This document shows, piece after piece, positions 22,873-34,526 of a stretch of DNA of 64,000 nucleotides (position 1 is its first letter; the number at the start of each line of letters is the position of its first letter). The notes under the pieces were generated by a model. That model was not told the DNA's origin. It did not search any database and saw nothing but the letters and a program-made list of their open reading frames with translations. Origin of the DNA: Isoetes taiwanensis (taxonomy: Eukaryota > Streptophyta > Lycopodiopsida > Isoetales > Isoetaceae); contig JAJEKV010000011.1 in NCBI GenBank assembly GCA_021234155.1, forward strand, positions 22,518,416-22,582,415, given 5' to 3'. A program made the position numbers and the translations under genes.

Positions 22873-24555
22873 GTGGCGTTCGGCCTGATTTATACGGTCC
22901 CGGGGCGTATCTTTGTCTTGCCCGCCATCGCAGCGTACCGCCACCCGGCCGACGCATTAATGCGCCGGCGATATAGCCAAGTGGGTAGCCCCTAGGGGCA
23001 ACTTGCTAGAAATGTGCATTAGTATTAATGTGCACATTTTCCAATGTACACATTAATGTGGGCACACATTTCCATGTGGCCACTTGATGCCAAGTGGGCC
23101 ATACCCAAAGTGTGCAATTAATGTGCACATTTTCCAATGTACACATTAATTGGGTGCACACATTTCCATGTGGGCACATTTGGCCACCTAGCCATTAAAG
23201 GCAAGTGGGCCCATTCCCCAATTATCCCACATGCCTAAAGGGGATAATTGGAAACCCTAACCAACCCCTTGTCTATTTAAGTAGGAGAACCCTAACTTGC
23301 CCATTTTTTCGTTTCTAGGGTTTTAGAGCTCTGCTTTGGCTGCCTCAAGAGCCAAAACCGCCTCCCAGAACTGGCCCCGAGAGAACTGCATCATTAGTTT
23401 TCCTTGATTCGAGCATTTCAACGGGGATGGTCGAGTTCAGTCGAGGAGGAAACTCAAGGATGGGGGTATTTAGGCAATTTAGTAGTCTAAACCCCATTTC
23501 AGCCATCGAATCGGTGGGGTTTAGCCTCTTAAATTGCCCATAGCAGCCCTCTAGAACTCTAGATAGCGATTCTAACTAAAGAACCTAACTCTATGATATA
23601 GATTAGATCTTGTTCTTTAGTTCTTCTGTGATGTATATGGATGATGTATCTCTGTGAACTCCTTGTATTGGGAAGGGGGGTAGAGACTTCAAGCTTAGTA
23701 GTAGATGCTCCTAGAGTAGCCTCTCTAGCACACTGTAGATTCGGCCTGTGCACAAGAGCCACACCGGGATGTGGGTGAAGGGGGCGGGCCCGGCGAGAAG
23801 GAGGTTCATGTCGACTCTTGAACGATCCCTCACGGTGTGTAAAGCCTACCGGGGATCATTGTGACTAGGTCCAATGGCTTGCCAACTGCGTGTGGGCAAG
23901 GCATGGGCTCGGCTACCCGTGAAGTGGTGTTCACTTTCCAAAGGGTTCGGTCGAATCACAGGCGGTGGCCCTCTAGTCACCTTGAGTCAGGCATGTAGAT
24001 CTCACGGAGGGAGTGATCCCCACCTGCCCCATCGGGCGGGAGGATGAGCCCGGGGGAGTAGCCCTTTTGGCTATGCATCCCAGACTCTGATCCAGGTCCC
24101 GACACTTTTCAGACCACTCTGCAAAGTGTGCACAGGAGGGGCGGATGGAGTGGACAACCCTAAGCCATGTTCATATGCCAGCCAAATCCATTGCCATGAA
24201 TTACATGCGCAATGAACTCACGGAGACCTGCCGTCGGTCATCCCTTTGAGTCCGAGCCTTGGGTAGGATTCCCTATGTGATGTCTTTGATCTTTGTCTAT
24301 GCAGATATGTGGAGGACCATCCTTCGTGATGGTCATATGATGTTGATGTATGTGCTACTGACATGTATGTTTACGCTTCCGCAGCTAGGTAGGCCCTGAG
24401 GGAGATGGGGTGCAATGACCCTTCCACTCTCCCACTGGAACCCGTCACGGTTGCAGTGTCATGTGGAGGGCCCTGTATTAGCATGGAGCTGGTATGGGGG
24501 ATGAACTCCTGTTTGTATACGGTGAGGGCACCGTATGCGAGTAGGGGACGTCACA
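22873..24555 (+). repeat. 3' LTR of the LARD-like element
   Basis: About 1.68 kb, from TGTGGCGTTC to ACGTCACA, with TGACT immediately after. Alignable with 12905-14806 from end to end apart from the triplicated block. Differences concentrate at CAG/CTG: for example GATCAGGTATTT in the 5' LTR against GATGGGGGTATTT here, and AATCAGTAGGTTT against AATCGGTGGGGTTT. Confidence 0.87.
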
Positions 24556-27500
24556 TGACTGGAGCTTGAGGACGAAGGCAAAGTAAGGCTAGAGAGTCTA
24601 GAAAGTGTGGTGTCAAAACCACAACATGTCTATGGTACTAGATAACCAAGTTGAGGAAATAAGTTGGCCGCAAGTATGAATATAGCTAGATGCCTATGTC
24701 AACAAGTTACATAGGAGTCTAGACTTAGGGTTGGTGGACACATGTTACTATATCATATAATAACAATGTAGCGGCCAATTGTGATATTCAGATGTATATC
24801 ATATTAAAAGATAGTAGAATATACGTACAAGGCGAGGGAAATATTACTTGACCAGGTTTAAAGAATGAGCGTAATGATATGTTTATATACGAAGATGTTG
24901 GGTTAGGTATGCTTTACCAGAGATAAGCATTCAAGTTAACCCAATGGTTGGAGTTGATTATCTTAGATACGTCGTACTAAGGAAGATGAGAAAAGTTTAA
25001 ATAAGTGAGAATAGCTAGAGTAAGTCTAGCATATATGGTGATGTCATATATGTTATTGGAATAACCGTTAATGAGAGCTTAACTACTCAAAGGTTCTAGA
25101 TACCAATGAATTACTTCATTGTTATAAGCTGAGAGCATTTATTTGGTTTTGGGAATGAAAAGATGTATAAAAATATCGCGTCCCCCTGATGGAAGAAAAG
25201 AAGGAGTACGATGACTTTGGCGATTATACTTTTTTAAGTTAGCAGAAAGAGGCAATACATAGGAACTCTAAGTCCCGATAAAAAAAAAATCAAGACGAGG
25301 TGTATAGATTACAAGGAGTGAGATTATATAGACCAGTAGTCCATATATTCTAAGAGTTACCCTACTCGCGGGGGAACAATTATAGGTATTGAAGTAGAAG
25401 GTGGAGGATCCGTTGCCTTGAGGCATAGACCTCTTAGTGGTTATGACTTTGAAACTCTTAAGAGGGTAAGGAATTGGATGACCATATGACGGTTTTAACT
25501 ACGAACAGACTAGGAGGTTTTGGTACCTCCACTTCATTATGAGGGGGTCAAAGACGATAGCATTTGAAGCTGATCAAAAAAACTGAAGTTCACAAGATAA
25601 CTTAAGAAAAAAAAAAGGTTAATTGTGACTATGCATGGTTGGTCTGGAGGACCCAAAGGATCCTGAGCGAAAGAAGCCTTTAGAAAGCTCCTCATGTGGG
25701 GTAGTAGCCTTCTGAATTATAGCATAATCCCGTGGGAAAAACCATAGGTTATGTACGGGGTTAAAGTACCATCAGGCACTAAAGGAATGGTTGAAATAAG
25801 TAGAGACCCTATCAAATTATAGGCAGCATATAAAAGTCCAACATAAAGTCGGCCCCTGTCCATTTGGAAAAAATAGGTGGCAAAGCCACATCATAAAGGT
25901 ACATAGGCAATGGGTTTGTTTGGAAGAACTACCACGGTTATAGTTTAGCTAAGTTAGAGCAGAGCTCTAGCATTGTGGGATGTGGAGATATGTTTATTAT
26001 GTACATACCAAGTACACATACGATAAACATCTTAGGGAGGTAATCTAGGTGGCGACACAAGGAGAGAAAGACGAGCGTATCCTAAAGTTACTGATGAAGG
26101 ATCTGGAGATACGTTTGAAATGTGCAAAGGACTATCAATCCGTTGCATGCTAGGGTATGATGTGGTAGTTGGCACTTGAAATAAATGTCAACAGCCAATA
26201 GAATAAAGCTTAAGGTAGTGGGGTTGAGTAGTACAATAGTACAATTCCAGGATAAGTAGCGAATAGCGATTACACGCTAAATGTTGAATGTGTCTTGCAT
26301 AGACACCTAAGACTAGCTTTCCCACATGATCCATACCTGGATCGGGCAGAGGTGACGCCATGGGTTACATGGGGGTGCAAGTTAACATATAGAGGACTCG
26401 AACATTGATACAAGCCCGGGTTATATATTAACGTAGGTAATTGTAGGAAGGCTCACTAAATACAAGGCAAGCACCTTGGTAACTCCCCAATGATAGGTGG
26501 GTTGACAACATAAGGAGCATATAATAGCGGCTTAGAAGCTACAAGACGGTTAATGAATACATAAAGGAGTAATTGGATTGGTGACTCTCTTGAATAAAGG
26601 CCCACATCAAAGAGTGAAATGTGTGGCGGCGGTAAAGAGTCGGAATCTTGAAAATCGATCATAGACTTAGAAAACATATTGAAGAAGAGAAGGAATAAAG
26701 GACCACGATGCATGATATTTAGCAATTTGGATAGAAAGGTTATTTCCTAACATGGAGGTTAGTCTTTGCTAACATGCAAAGATATACCTGCAACTTGAAA
26801 ACAACAAGAGCTGAAAAACTCTTTAAAGATTTGGTGTATGGCTTAGGGAAGAAGGCGTCGATGTCTTAGGACAATATGGTGAATTGAATTCACGAAGGGC
26901 GTTTTAATAATTAGATAGATAGGTAGATAGCATTTATCGTCATGCCATATTGGCGGTGTCTATGAGGACATATGGCCGGACCCCGGAGACTTTATTCACA
27001 TAATCCCACAGGATATGTAGATTCATTTCTTGGACTTAAAGACATCTAGGCATTAAAATAATGGTTGGAAATACTTTGCCCCGACCATATCTAGATAGCC
27101 TAAAATGAGGGTGACTAGCCAATAATGGTTGGAGGCCATTGGAATGTCTGGAAGAACAACTCGAAGAAAGAGGGTAGACTGCTGTCACTTTGGCAGCGTG
27201 TGGCCTGAATAATTAATCACATCCATATAGGCGGTGAAGTTTGGCACACGGTTATCGACATTATTGTGGGGTTCTAACACAAGCACTCACTACGTATTCT
27301 GAGAGTTGGTACCAGGTAGTGCGGAAAAATGGTCCATAAAAAACCACGACCATTGAGAAGAAGTAGTGAAGGGTGGTAGGATTAAAGCTACCGATGGTCT
27401 AGAGGGGTCTTTGCAAAGGCTGATCCCTAGTTGGTTAGGCGAAAAGAAATCCTTTGTCGGGAATTGAGATGAGGCAAGGTTTAGACACTAGAGAGAGACA

Positions 27501-28017
27501 TGAATCATGGCAAGGCAGAAGAAATTGTGTTATCAAAGGCGTCTACCAAAGGAAAAAAATAATTAAAGTTATAGGTAGGTGAAAGCGCCGATAAGCTGGA
27601 CATTATTATCGTCGCCCTAAAAGAATATCCAAGGATATAATACACGCTATTCTAGGAAGTTACCACATGCGTTAATTAAATTGCGGAATTAGTCCCACCA
27701 AGTGAGTTGATGTTATCATAACAAGTTGGCCGGACTTGCGAGATTACGTCGTTTCATTTGGTCGGTTTATTCCTAGGGGATACTAGCTTTATATATGGTT
27801 AACAGTTATTCGGTCAACTATGGCAGAGAGAGGTCGACTACTTACTCCGGCGGCTATGGCAAGACTACTTACTCCGGCGGCTATGGCGAGAGAGCTTGCT
27901 CCGGCAGAGTTGTTGCCTCCACAACGTGGGTTTACCAAAGGCACGCCTCTAATTTAAATATGGAATAGATGCGCTACAAATACTAGAAAAAGATTATATC
28001 CATTCAAGAAAGAAGTT

Positions 28018-28070
28018 TGCTCATTGGTAAAGGTGTTGTCTTGGATGCAGAAGGTCAGGAGTTCAATCCC
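28018..28070 (+). other. tRNA-like promoter module (possible SINE head)
   Basis: Contains TGCTCATTGGTAAAGG, resembling a Pol III A box, and 24 bp further on GGAGTTCAATCCC, resembling a B box. This is the usual layout of tRNA-derived SINEs in plants. No full cloverleaf can be drawn, so it is not called a tRNA gene. The 3' end of such an element was not identified. Confidence 0.45.
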
Positions 28071-28165
28071 ATGATGTACCTTTTGCTGAAAAGAATGTTT
28101 AACCAGACAAAACAGAATATTAGATGTGTATAACAAAGTAGTAGAACATATATATATTACATAAA

Positions 28166-28258
28166 GATAGTTGGCAAGATGGAAAGAGTGTTGGGTTGGA
28201 AGTAGGAGGTCACGGGTTCAAAACGCGGGTGGAAAAAGGAAAAGACTTTTTTTTTTTT
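28166..28258 (+). other. Second tRNA-like promoter module with T-run
   Basis: GATAGTTGGCAAGATGG (A-box-like), then CGGGTTCAAAACGCG (B-box-like), followed by a 12-base T run at 28247-28258 that could terminate Pol III. It is on the same strand as, and about 150 bp from, the first module, but the two are not close copies. Probably a short SINE or a tRNA-derived fragment. Confidence 0.45.
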
Positions 28259-28689
28259 AAAACACGGACGCATATTTTTATACGGCGGACCGTATGGGGT
28301 GCTGCGATCCTTATACGGCTTCAGTTCGTCGAGAAAAACACCTCCAAAGACAGCAGCACCCCTTTTGATTTTTCGGCGGCCTGTTGTCTTTTCGACCTCG
28401 GAAGACATGCCCTTTAGGGTATCTGGGAGGTGCCCGATCCATTGGAGCCATTTTCGCCTTCATCCGAACTGCCTACAAAAAGTTATAGCCCTTCCAAACT
28501 TGGGTCCTCCAGTCACAACTTTTTTCCCTCCAAAATCGCCCTAAACTTCCTAAAAACTCACAATTTATTACATCCACCTAACACAAAACTAAATCACCAA
28601 AAAGTTAAGCAGTCCAACTAGCATAAACTCCCACTCAACTACCGAACTAACGGGTTAAAGATTTGGTCAGTGCTATGATTCCGGTCAAC

Positions 28690-28713
28690 CAAAATCATGG
28701 CTCGATACCCTTT
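28690..28713 (-). other. Primer-binding site of the outer element, initiator-tRNA-Met type
   Basis: Immediately after the 5' LTR the minus strand reads GGGTATCGAGCCATG. The usual plant iMet PBS begins TGGTATCAGAGC; the difference CAG to CG is the same discrepancy seen throughout the LTRs, so the site is probably intact in reality. It defines 28714-30263 as the 5' LTR. Confidence 0.7.
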
Positions 28714-30263
28714 AATGGCGCTCCACGAATATATCGACGCACCGGGGCGTATACATGCGGGGACTTTCCCCTCCATGGCAACCAATTCACCATGGCGGGG
28801 CCCTCCGTCTAACTTGGGCCATCTATAAGAAAGATGCTCGAGTGAAGGACACGAGGAGGGTCATTACGCCCGCCTTCAATGGGGCTCTTGCGTCGTGGAA
28901 GCGTGAATACAAAGTTAGCACACAGCATAATCATATCATAATTTACCACCACGAAGGGTGGCGCATCCATTCAAGTGACAACAACAAAGAATATGCATTT
29001 AATACTGAGGAAAACACCCAAACCCATGGTTCTACCCGGCTCGGACTCCGGTGAGGATCGTGGCGGCTAGGTCTCAAAAGAGATCAGCGAGGCCAGAGTC
29101 TTGACATGGCGTTGGCGGCATAGAACATCGGCTAGGGTTGTCCACTCCATCCGCCCCTCACATTGCACACTTTGCGGATGGGTGATTCACGCTATGGCCG
29201 CTATAGCCTTAGAAAGCAGACTCAAGGTATCACCCTTTTGAGTCTACTCCGAGTTCATGCGCCCGGTCCGATGAGGCGGGGGGAAGTGTCCCCTTCGGGG
29301 ATCCGCGGTGGTTCCATGGGTGAGCTAGAGAATACGTGCGCATCGGCGACCCCGCATCCATACCCGACTTACTCACCCTACATCTACTCAAAGTGCAAGA
29401 TGCTCCATACGGATCACACCTCTCGCCCGGGGAGTGTCCGACCCATACCCGGCCCTCGTGGCCAGGCTGTCGGGCCCTAGCCCTTGTAGGAGTCTCGGGG
29501 AGCCTTTTATGTTAGGTGCAAGACCCCACCCCCACTTCACCCTTGTGTCCCTTCTGCGGTGCTAAGCGGACCATAGCGTCTCTGACCGGTGGTCTCTTGT
29601 ACCTGAGGCATCTAATGGGAATAATCTGAGGGGCTCTATCTAGGAGCATACTACAATACATGGGCTCGGAGGTCTCTACCCCCGTAATCCCCATCTCCGG
29701 TGTTAACTAAGCAAATAACTACTAAACCATCAACCAAAAAACGTCTGAGAGACTAGAGACAAGAATACTCACCATATCAACCAAGGGTTAGCCTAACAAT
29801 TAAACCCACGAGGAGAAAGCAGAGAGACACACCCCTGGAGGCTATGCTATAAATCAACAAAGTAACCTCTTGACTAACAGTCAAATGGGTCTTGGGCTGC
29901 TCCATCTCGACTAAGCGAAGGGGTGCACAGGCTGCTGCTCCTCCTCCTCCATCCCCAATTGCTCCCAATTCAATTGGGGCACAAAAGCCTAATTTGGGTG
30001 TCCAAAATGGAAACCCTACCTTGCCCAATCGATTTGGGCCAAGTGGCATGTCATTAATTAACTAATTTGATATTTTAGCCCTTTTTAATATTAGGATAAG
30101 CCCTAAATTCGAATTAGGGTTTTGGGTTAGGTTTCCACCTTTATAATTTAATTATTAACATAGCTAACCTTAGCTTATGAATAATTAATGTGCCATTAAT
30201 TATTCATAGTGACGTGTCATGTATTTATACTTAAATATGCGTATAAATATGTGGAACGTCACA
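28714..30263 (-). repeat. 5' LTR of the outer element
   Basis: Starts TGTGACGTTCC at 30263 on the minus strand and ends near 28714. Homologous to 926-2293 with a 208-bp extra segment (29786-29993). Followed on the right by TSD AGAAA (30264-30268). Many positions show CGG or CTGAG where the partner has CAG or ACAG. Confidence 0.88.
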
Positions 30264-30292
30264 AGAAACAAGATATTACATATATGTGAGAG

Positions 30293-30315
30293 TTTTTTTT
30301 TTTTTTTTTTTTTTT
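30293..30315 (-). repeat. Poly(A) tail of the LINE
   Basis: A run of 23 T on the plus strand at the 3' end of the minus-strand LINE, directly next to the 12-bp target duplication. Typical end of an L1-clade retrotransposon. Confidence 0.9.
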
Positions 30316-30868
30316 GTAGAAACGGCAGAAGTATTATATTACATGCAATACATGATAATATAAAAAGAAACGAAACAAAGCTTCTCATTATAGAAAACCA
30401 TGATATCAAAAATGGCCGATCCTCGAGAGGAGGAAATTTTATCAAAACAAACAACATTTTAAAAGTTTCAAAACCAGAACAGGACCTTAATCTAAATGTC
30501 GATCATGAAAATAAGAAGTTCATTTGATAGCAACTGTATCCTTAGTCTTCCCTTACTCCATCCAGAGTAATTACAACAAAAGCATGATCTGTATGCTTGA
30601 AGAGCAGATCGTCCAGCTCAATTGCTCCATATACTGCCCCATCCAGAATATAAAGGATCCACGACTCGCGCGCTCCCTCGACTATGCCAAGTTTTTCTTC
30701 AAAAAAAGCTTCAATTATTGTTTAAACTGCCAGATATCAGCATCCTGCAGAATCCTCTTAAGTGTCCGGATCATGATTGTCTCTGTTTTCACCCAGAGAA
30801 GAGCTTCCAGAACCTCCTGATGAGACATCGGCATTGTACCTTCCGGGACCTCTCTGGCGTGTCCTCCT

Positions 30869-31864
30869 TCATGATGCTTCCTGACCAGATAATCTGTTTC
30901 CATCATCAGACAAATTGTTAAAGTAAGAAGTAAAATATGAATAGAACCCCTGGAAGGAGCCCAATGTGTCCCAACTTCTGTCATAATTGGAACCTCTACA
31001 CAATCTGTGAGCCATGGCAGCATCTGCAAGTTCTAATTGTAGTGTTGATTTGAGGTAATTCAAATCTGGGTTGGAGTGATTGATAGCCACATTATTCCTG
31101 TGTTTCCAAATCACCCAAAGACAAAGAGATCTGAGTGTATCCAAGAATGGGGAACTGTTTGCAATGAAGCCAAAAAGGTCAGACTCATAAATTGGAGTGA
31201 CTCCTATATGGGGACTAAACCAATTCCAAAAAGGAGAAAGCCAAGGACATATGAAGATGTGACTTGATGATTCAGTCTGGCCACAACCTAAAGGGCACCT
31301 ATCCGAAATCTGATCATTATATTTAGCTCTATAGGCATTGCATTTAAGGCTTCTGTTCAGAAATAGCCATCTAAAAAGGATGATTTTTTTAGCACATTGC
31401 AATTTCCAACCCTTTCTGATGACTCGAATAGCTTCAGAATCAGGACAATCCCACTGATAAGCAACTTTTGTTCCCTGAGAAGTCAATAAAATTGAATATA
31501 TTTTTGCTACTTTGTATCCCTTTCCTTCTAGAGTCCAATTCTGATGATCTGTTTCAACACCTTGTCCTCTTTGGTGTCGGGTGAGTGTATTGTAAATGTT
31601 CCTGTTACAATTGGAATCTTGTACAATACCAGAGATTTCCTGCCATGTTTTCCAATTCTCACCTCTAACCATACTGCTCACTGTGCATAATCCTTTACTT
31701 TTCCATTCTTTATATTTTTTGGGATGTTTCAATGCTAGACATCCCTCCTCCTCTTCTATAAGGTTTTGGTGCCAAAAGAAGTTAAACTTCTGTGAGACAT
31801 TCTCTATTGGAAGGGCTCTGAAGCATACTGATACTTTATTCCAAGCTTGAATGATTCTCCTCAT
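30869..31864 (-). CDS. LINE ORF2, C-terminal part with zf-RVT zinc-binding domain
   Basis: 331 codons open, but no independent gene: it is the 3' end of ORF2, and the apparent start is an internal Met after SGTSN. The zinc-binding segment CPLGCGQTESSSHIFICP is followed by WLSPFWNWF, matching the reverse-transcriptase zinc-binding domain found at the end of plant LINE ORF2 proteins. It serves RNA binding and target-primed reverse transcription with the RT encoded at 52724-54934. The continuation upstream is in another frame near 31870, so a one-base shift separates it from the middle part. Confidence 0.85.
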   Translation of the reverse strand: MRRIIQAWNKVSVCFRALPIENVSQKFNFFWHQNLIEEEEGCLALKHPKKYKEWKSKGLCTVSSMVRGENWKTWQEISGIVQDSNCNRNIYNTLTRHQRGQGVETDHQNWTLEGKGYKVAKIYSILLTSQGTKVAYQWDCPDSEAIRVIRKGWKLQCAKKIILFRWLFLNRSLKCNAYRAKYNDQISDRCPLGCGQTESSSHIFICPWLSPFWNWFSPHIGVTPIYESDLFGFIANSSPFLDTLRSLCLWVIWKHRNNVAINHSNPDLNYLKSTLQLELADAAMAHRLCRGSNYDRSWDTLGSFQGFYSYFTSYFNNLSDDGNRLSGQEAS

Positions 31865-33146
31865 GATATTGGAAGTGCCACTGCTTGGGTTAAGTTGATA
31901 TAGTATGCTATTTTCGTTTTGGGGTTGTGGAGGGTTTTCAGGCAGTGGTTTGGCCTATGATTTCCGTATAGTATTGTATTAAAAATGGTATAATTTGCCA
32001 TGTGAGAGGAGCTTGCATGGTTATTACTATTTTGGGTTGGCAATCTGTTTGGTTAAGAAGAGTAGGGAAAGAAACCGGCGCCTTTTTTTTAGGGCGTGGA
32101 TAAGAAGGCATCTCTTGCCTTCTTTTTTAGCGAAAGGAGGGCCTTGAGGGCATGTAAGGCGACATCTTAGGAGTGTCTGAGGAAAGGCCCGTGTCTGAAA
32201 AAGTGGAAGCGGCGGCGGCATCGGGCTGTTGGAGACGAACGATTTCTCCCACAGTACACATGCAATTTGTTGTAGCCTAAGTTACGCTTGTCTGAGAAAA
32301 GGGCACAAATTCCTCATGCAATGAAGCGGCGGCGGCATACTTTCGAGGATGGGCGATGCAGGCTGATCATCATTCTTTGCTCCTCCACGGGCTTTGGTTC
32401 ATAGGGCCCGGCGGCTCTGCGAAGCACAAAGCGGTGGAGGCTCTTTGCCTCCAGTTGGCGGTCTTAGGAATCAACCACAACTCCAAAAGCTTCATTTGGA
32501 TTATCCATTCGCGGGGCAACCGATGCCAAATATTCCGGGTGATGTAGCGCTGCCGATCCTTCCCCAATAAGCCCATCGTGCGGAAGACCAACAGATTTGT
32601 TGCCTCGTATCGAGACATTGGAGTCAGCCGCGATTACAAGCAAAAAGCAAAAAGGATATTTTGGACACTATATGGGTCTTTTCTGCTGGTGCTGTTTTCA
32701 GCCCACAGGGTGAGCCATTCCGGTGGGCATGAGATCGGAAGAGCCAATCGCGAGGGGATTCGATGGGCGGCATGGCGAAGAGGCTATGCTATGGCACCAT
32801 TGCTTCTTTTCTATTTAAACTTCTCTTTTTATTTTTGCTTCAACCATGTGTTGGGTTTGCACCATTGACATTGGCATGCATTTTTTCTCTCAAAATTGTA
32901 AGGGCCATTGATCACGGCTAATCTGAGAATATCCGCCGGATCAATGGTCAAAAATAAAACTTGAACTTGCGCCATAATACATGGAATAAACGAATACATG
33001 AACATGAATTGTTGATAAAATCTTGAGAATCGAGGCAATTGGTGGGGGTAGATGGACTCCCCCACTAGTGAGGGATTTCCCAATCAATATTTGGCGAGAT
33101 GATGAAGGGCGGGGGACTTGGAAGATGACATTAAAGATCTCCATAC
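31865..33146 (-). pseudogene. LINE ORF2, middle part, broken frames
   Basis: Connects the thumb region at the DNA-transposon junction with the zf-RVT part. Right after the junction the minus strand reads VWRSLMSSSKSPALHHLAKY, the natural continuation of LAAKQ on the far side of the insertion. Further on, about 32030-32560 is rich in GGC/GCC and does not read as a clear LINE frame, so it may be a diverged segment or small insert. Frames are interrupted many times. Confidence 0.6.
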
Positions 33147-33178
33147 AACAAGGTTTTAAAATGAAAGCGCACTTATTT
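33147..33178 (+). repeat. Left terminal inverted repeat of copy B
   Basis: Starts AACAAGGTTTTAAAATG, with two one-base insertions relative to the other three ends. It is followed by the inverted AAGTGCGTTT word, so this end corresponds to the right (methyltransferase-side) end of copy A. Confidence 0.9.
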
Positions 33179-33540
33179 AAGAAGTGCGTTTGAAAAATCC
33201 TTTATAAAATTGAAAACTTAAAAAACACACAAAATAGGGAGCAAAATAGATTGTTGAGCAATTAGCATTGGGATACCCCAAAAAGCAACATTTTTAAAGC
33301 TTTTTCATTTTAAAAAGAAGGGCAAAAAAAAAAAAAAAATGCTTGTTTTAAGGAGAGAGACATTAACTTTGATAACTTCGGTAAGTATTTATTGTTAAAA
33401 AGCAGAAGAAAATATAGATTGTTTTTTGCAAGCAATAGAAGTACTAAAAAGTCAAACATTGGAAAGACAAAAGAGTGTGAAATCACGGAGCAAGAAAGAG
33501 TTGTTTCAATTAAGCATTGTTAGAGACAAAAGCTTTCGGT
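33179..33540. other. AT-rich subterminal region of copy B
   Basis: No gene visible; AT-rich with an A run at about 33326-33339. Counterpart of 10876-11322 in copy A. Confidence 0.55.
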
Positions 33541-34364
33541 TTAAAAATCTTCATCAAAATAAATTATAATATTACTTAGCACATAGTTTACAATGAAAGT
33601 GGTTAAGAACTTCATGCGTATAAATTTATCTGAGGGTGGCTCTTCCCGGTCCACGGGACTCTCGTACCCTTTGAGATCGGCTCTTGCGAGCTTACAACAA
33701 GCGAGCGCCTCCTTCGATTCCAAACCTATTGGCCAGGCGGTTTCTGCGGCTCGGGCACCACGGGGCTCCAAGTCAACAAACTCCACCTCCTCATCTCTTC
33801 TTCACGTAAGTGGAGGCGTATTTACGTGTAAGTGCCCTTAGCATCGGCTGGCCGTTCTTTGCTCCCGGTTCCTCGTTTTCATCGGGGAAAGGATTAAGCA
33901 AGAGCTTATCACGGTCACGATGAAGCTTACTTTATCTGGGTCTATATCGGCCAGGCGACATTGCGCCCACAGCAAGGCGCAAAAGCTGGCGTGGTGCACG
34001 ATCGAGAAAAGGCATCTAGGATCCGATCTCGGTAGAAAAACCAGCGTATCAAATTATTAATAAGCGTTGTGGCCGATAATGGGACACCACGGCGCCTTGT
34101 CATTTGTGGGTCTCTTAATTTACGCAAAACAGTTGGGAGCTGAAATGCATTGCGAGGGAGAGTCTTTTCATTAGCGTGTTAAAATGAACCATGGTTTTTG
34201 GCGTCCGCACTGTAAAACCTATATGAAAATGCTTCGAAAACTTGACTCACTAAAAAGCGGACCACCACCATGACCCTTGGCGTTTGTTTTAAAGCCTGCC
34301 AAGCAATATAGAAATTAGAAATTAGTAAAAAGAAAACAAGGAAAATAAGTTAGCCCAGTAGTGT

Positions 34365-34526
34365 GGCGGTATAAACTTATACCACGGTTGCCTTGCTGTA
34401 TAAATTTATACCACGGCGGCAAGCCGTATAAATTTATCTGACATTGCCTTGCTGTATAAATTTATACCACGGTTGTTCCGACCTTTAAAATTTAAACCTT
34501 AAGGCGGATGTGGTATAAATTTATCA
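34365..34526. repeat. Palindrome group in the catalytic-region intron, copy B
   Basis: Six TATAAATTTATA-type words at about 34367, 34397, 34426, 34455, 34485 (decayed) and 34511, again with about 29-30 bp period. Two spacers repeat TTGCCTTGCTG. Lies between the exon encoding FHSDLQ and that encoding the SAM-binding motif, as in copy A (9981-10112). Confidence 0.85.

Larger units (their letters stand above)
12905..24555 (+). mobile_element. LTR retrotransposon without recognisable pol (LARD-like), plus strand, 11,651 bp
   Basis: Seen: LTRs 12905-14806 and 22873-24555, both starting TGTG(A/G)CGTTC, the second ending ACGTCACA; a perfect 5-bp TSD TGACT at 12900-12904 and 24556-24560; a PPT just before the 3' LTR. 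The internal 8 kb holds no reverse transcriptase, RNase H or integrase motif on either strand, which fits the large retrotransposon derivatives that depend on other elements. It inserted into the outer LTR element, whose LTR termini and PPT it shares. Confidence 0.88.
24561..28689 (-). other. 5' internal part of the outer LTR element, no intact gene
   Basis: About 4.1 kb between the nested LARD-like element and the PBS. No open frame over 90 codons and no conserved polymerase motif could be supported on either strand. It should hold the 5' leader and the start of gag but has decayed beyond recognition. Two tRNA-like, SINE-like heads lie near its right end (28018-28070 and 28166-28258). Confidence 0.5.
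926..30263 (-). mobile_element. Outer LTR retrotransposon (gypsy-like ends), minus strand, host of two nested insertions
   Basis: Seen: related LTRs at 926-2293 and 28714-30263, a 5-bp TSD AGAAA at 921-925 and 30264-30268, a polypurine tract next to the left LTR and an iMet-type primer-binding site next to the right LTR. Both sites give minus-strand polarity. The 29.3 kb span contains the DNA transposon 2610-11352 and the LTR element 12905-24555. Without these the element is about 8.9 kb: LTRs plus about 6 kb of internal DNA at 2294-2609, 11353-12904 and 24556-28713. The only coding trace I trust is a gag-type zinc knuckle at 12134-12175; reverse transcriptase and integrase are not recognisable, and only about 1.1 kb lies between the knuckle and the 3' LTR. 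It is therefore a pol-less derivative or a decayed copy. Confidence 0.85.

Noticed and set aside
26022-26045. Plus-strand DKHLREVI, resembling the Ty3 RT segment after the YxDD box
   Set aside because: No catalytic box or other RT motif lies at the right distance. A possible DYKE motif at 25300 is about 240 codons away, too far, and the host element runs on the other strand.
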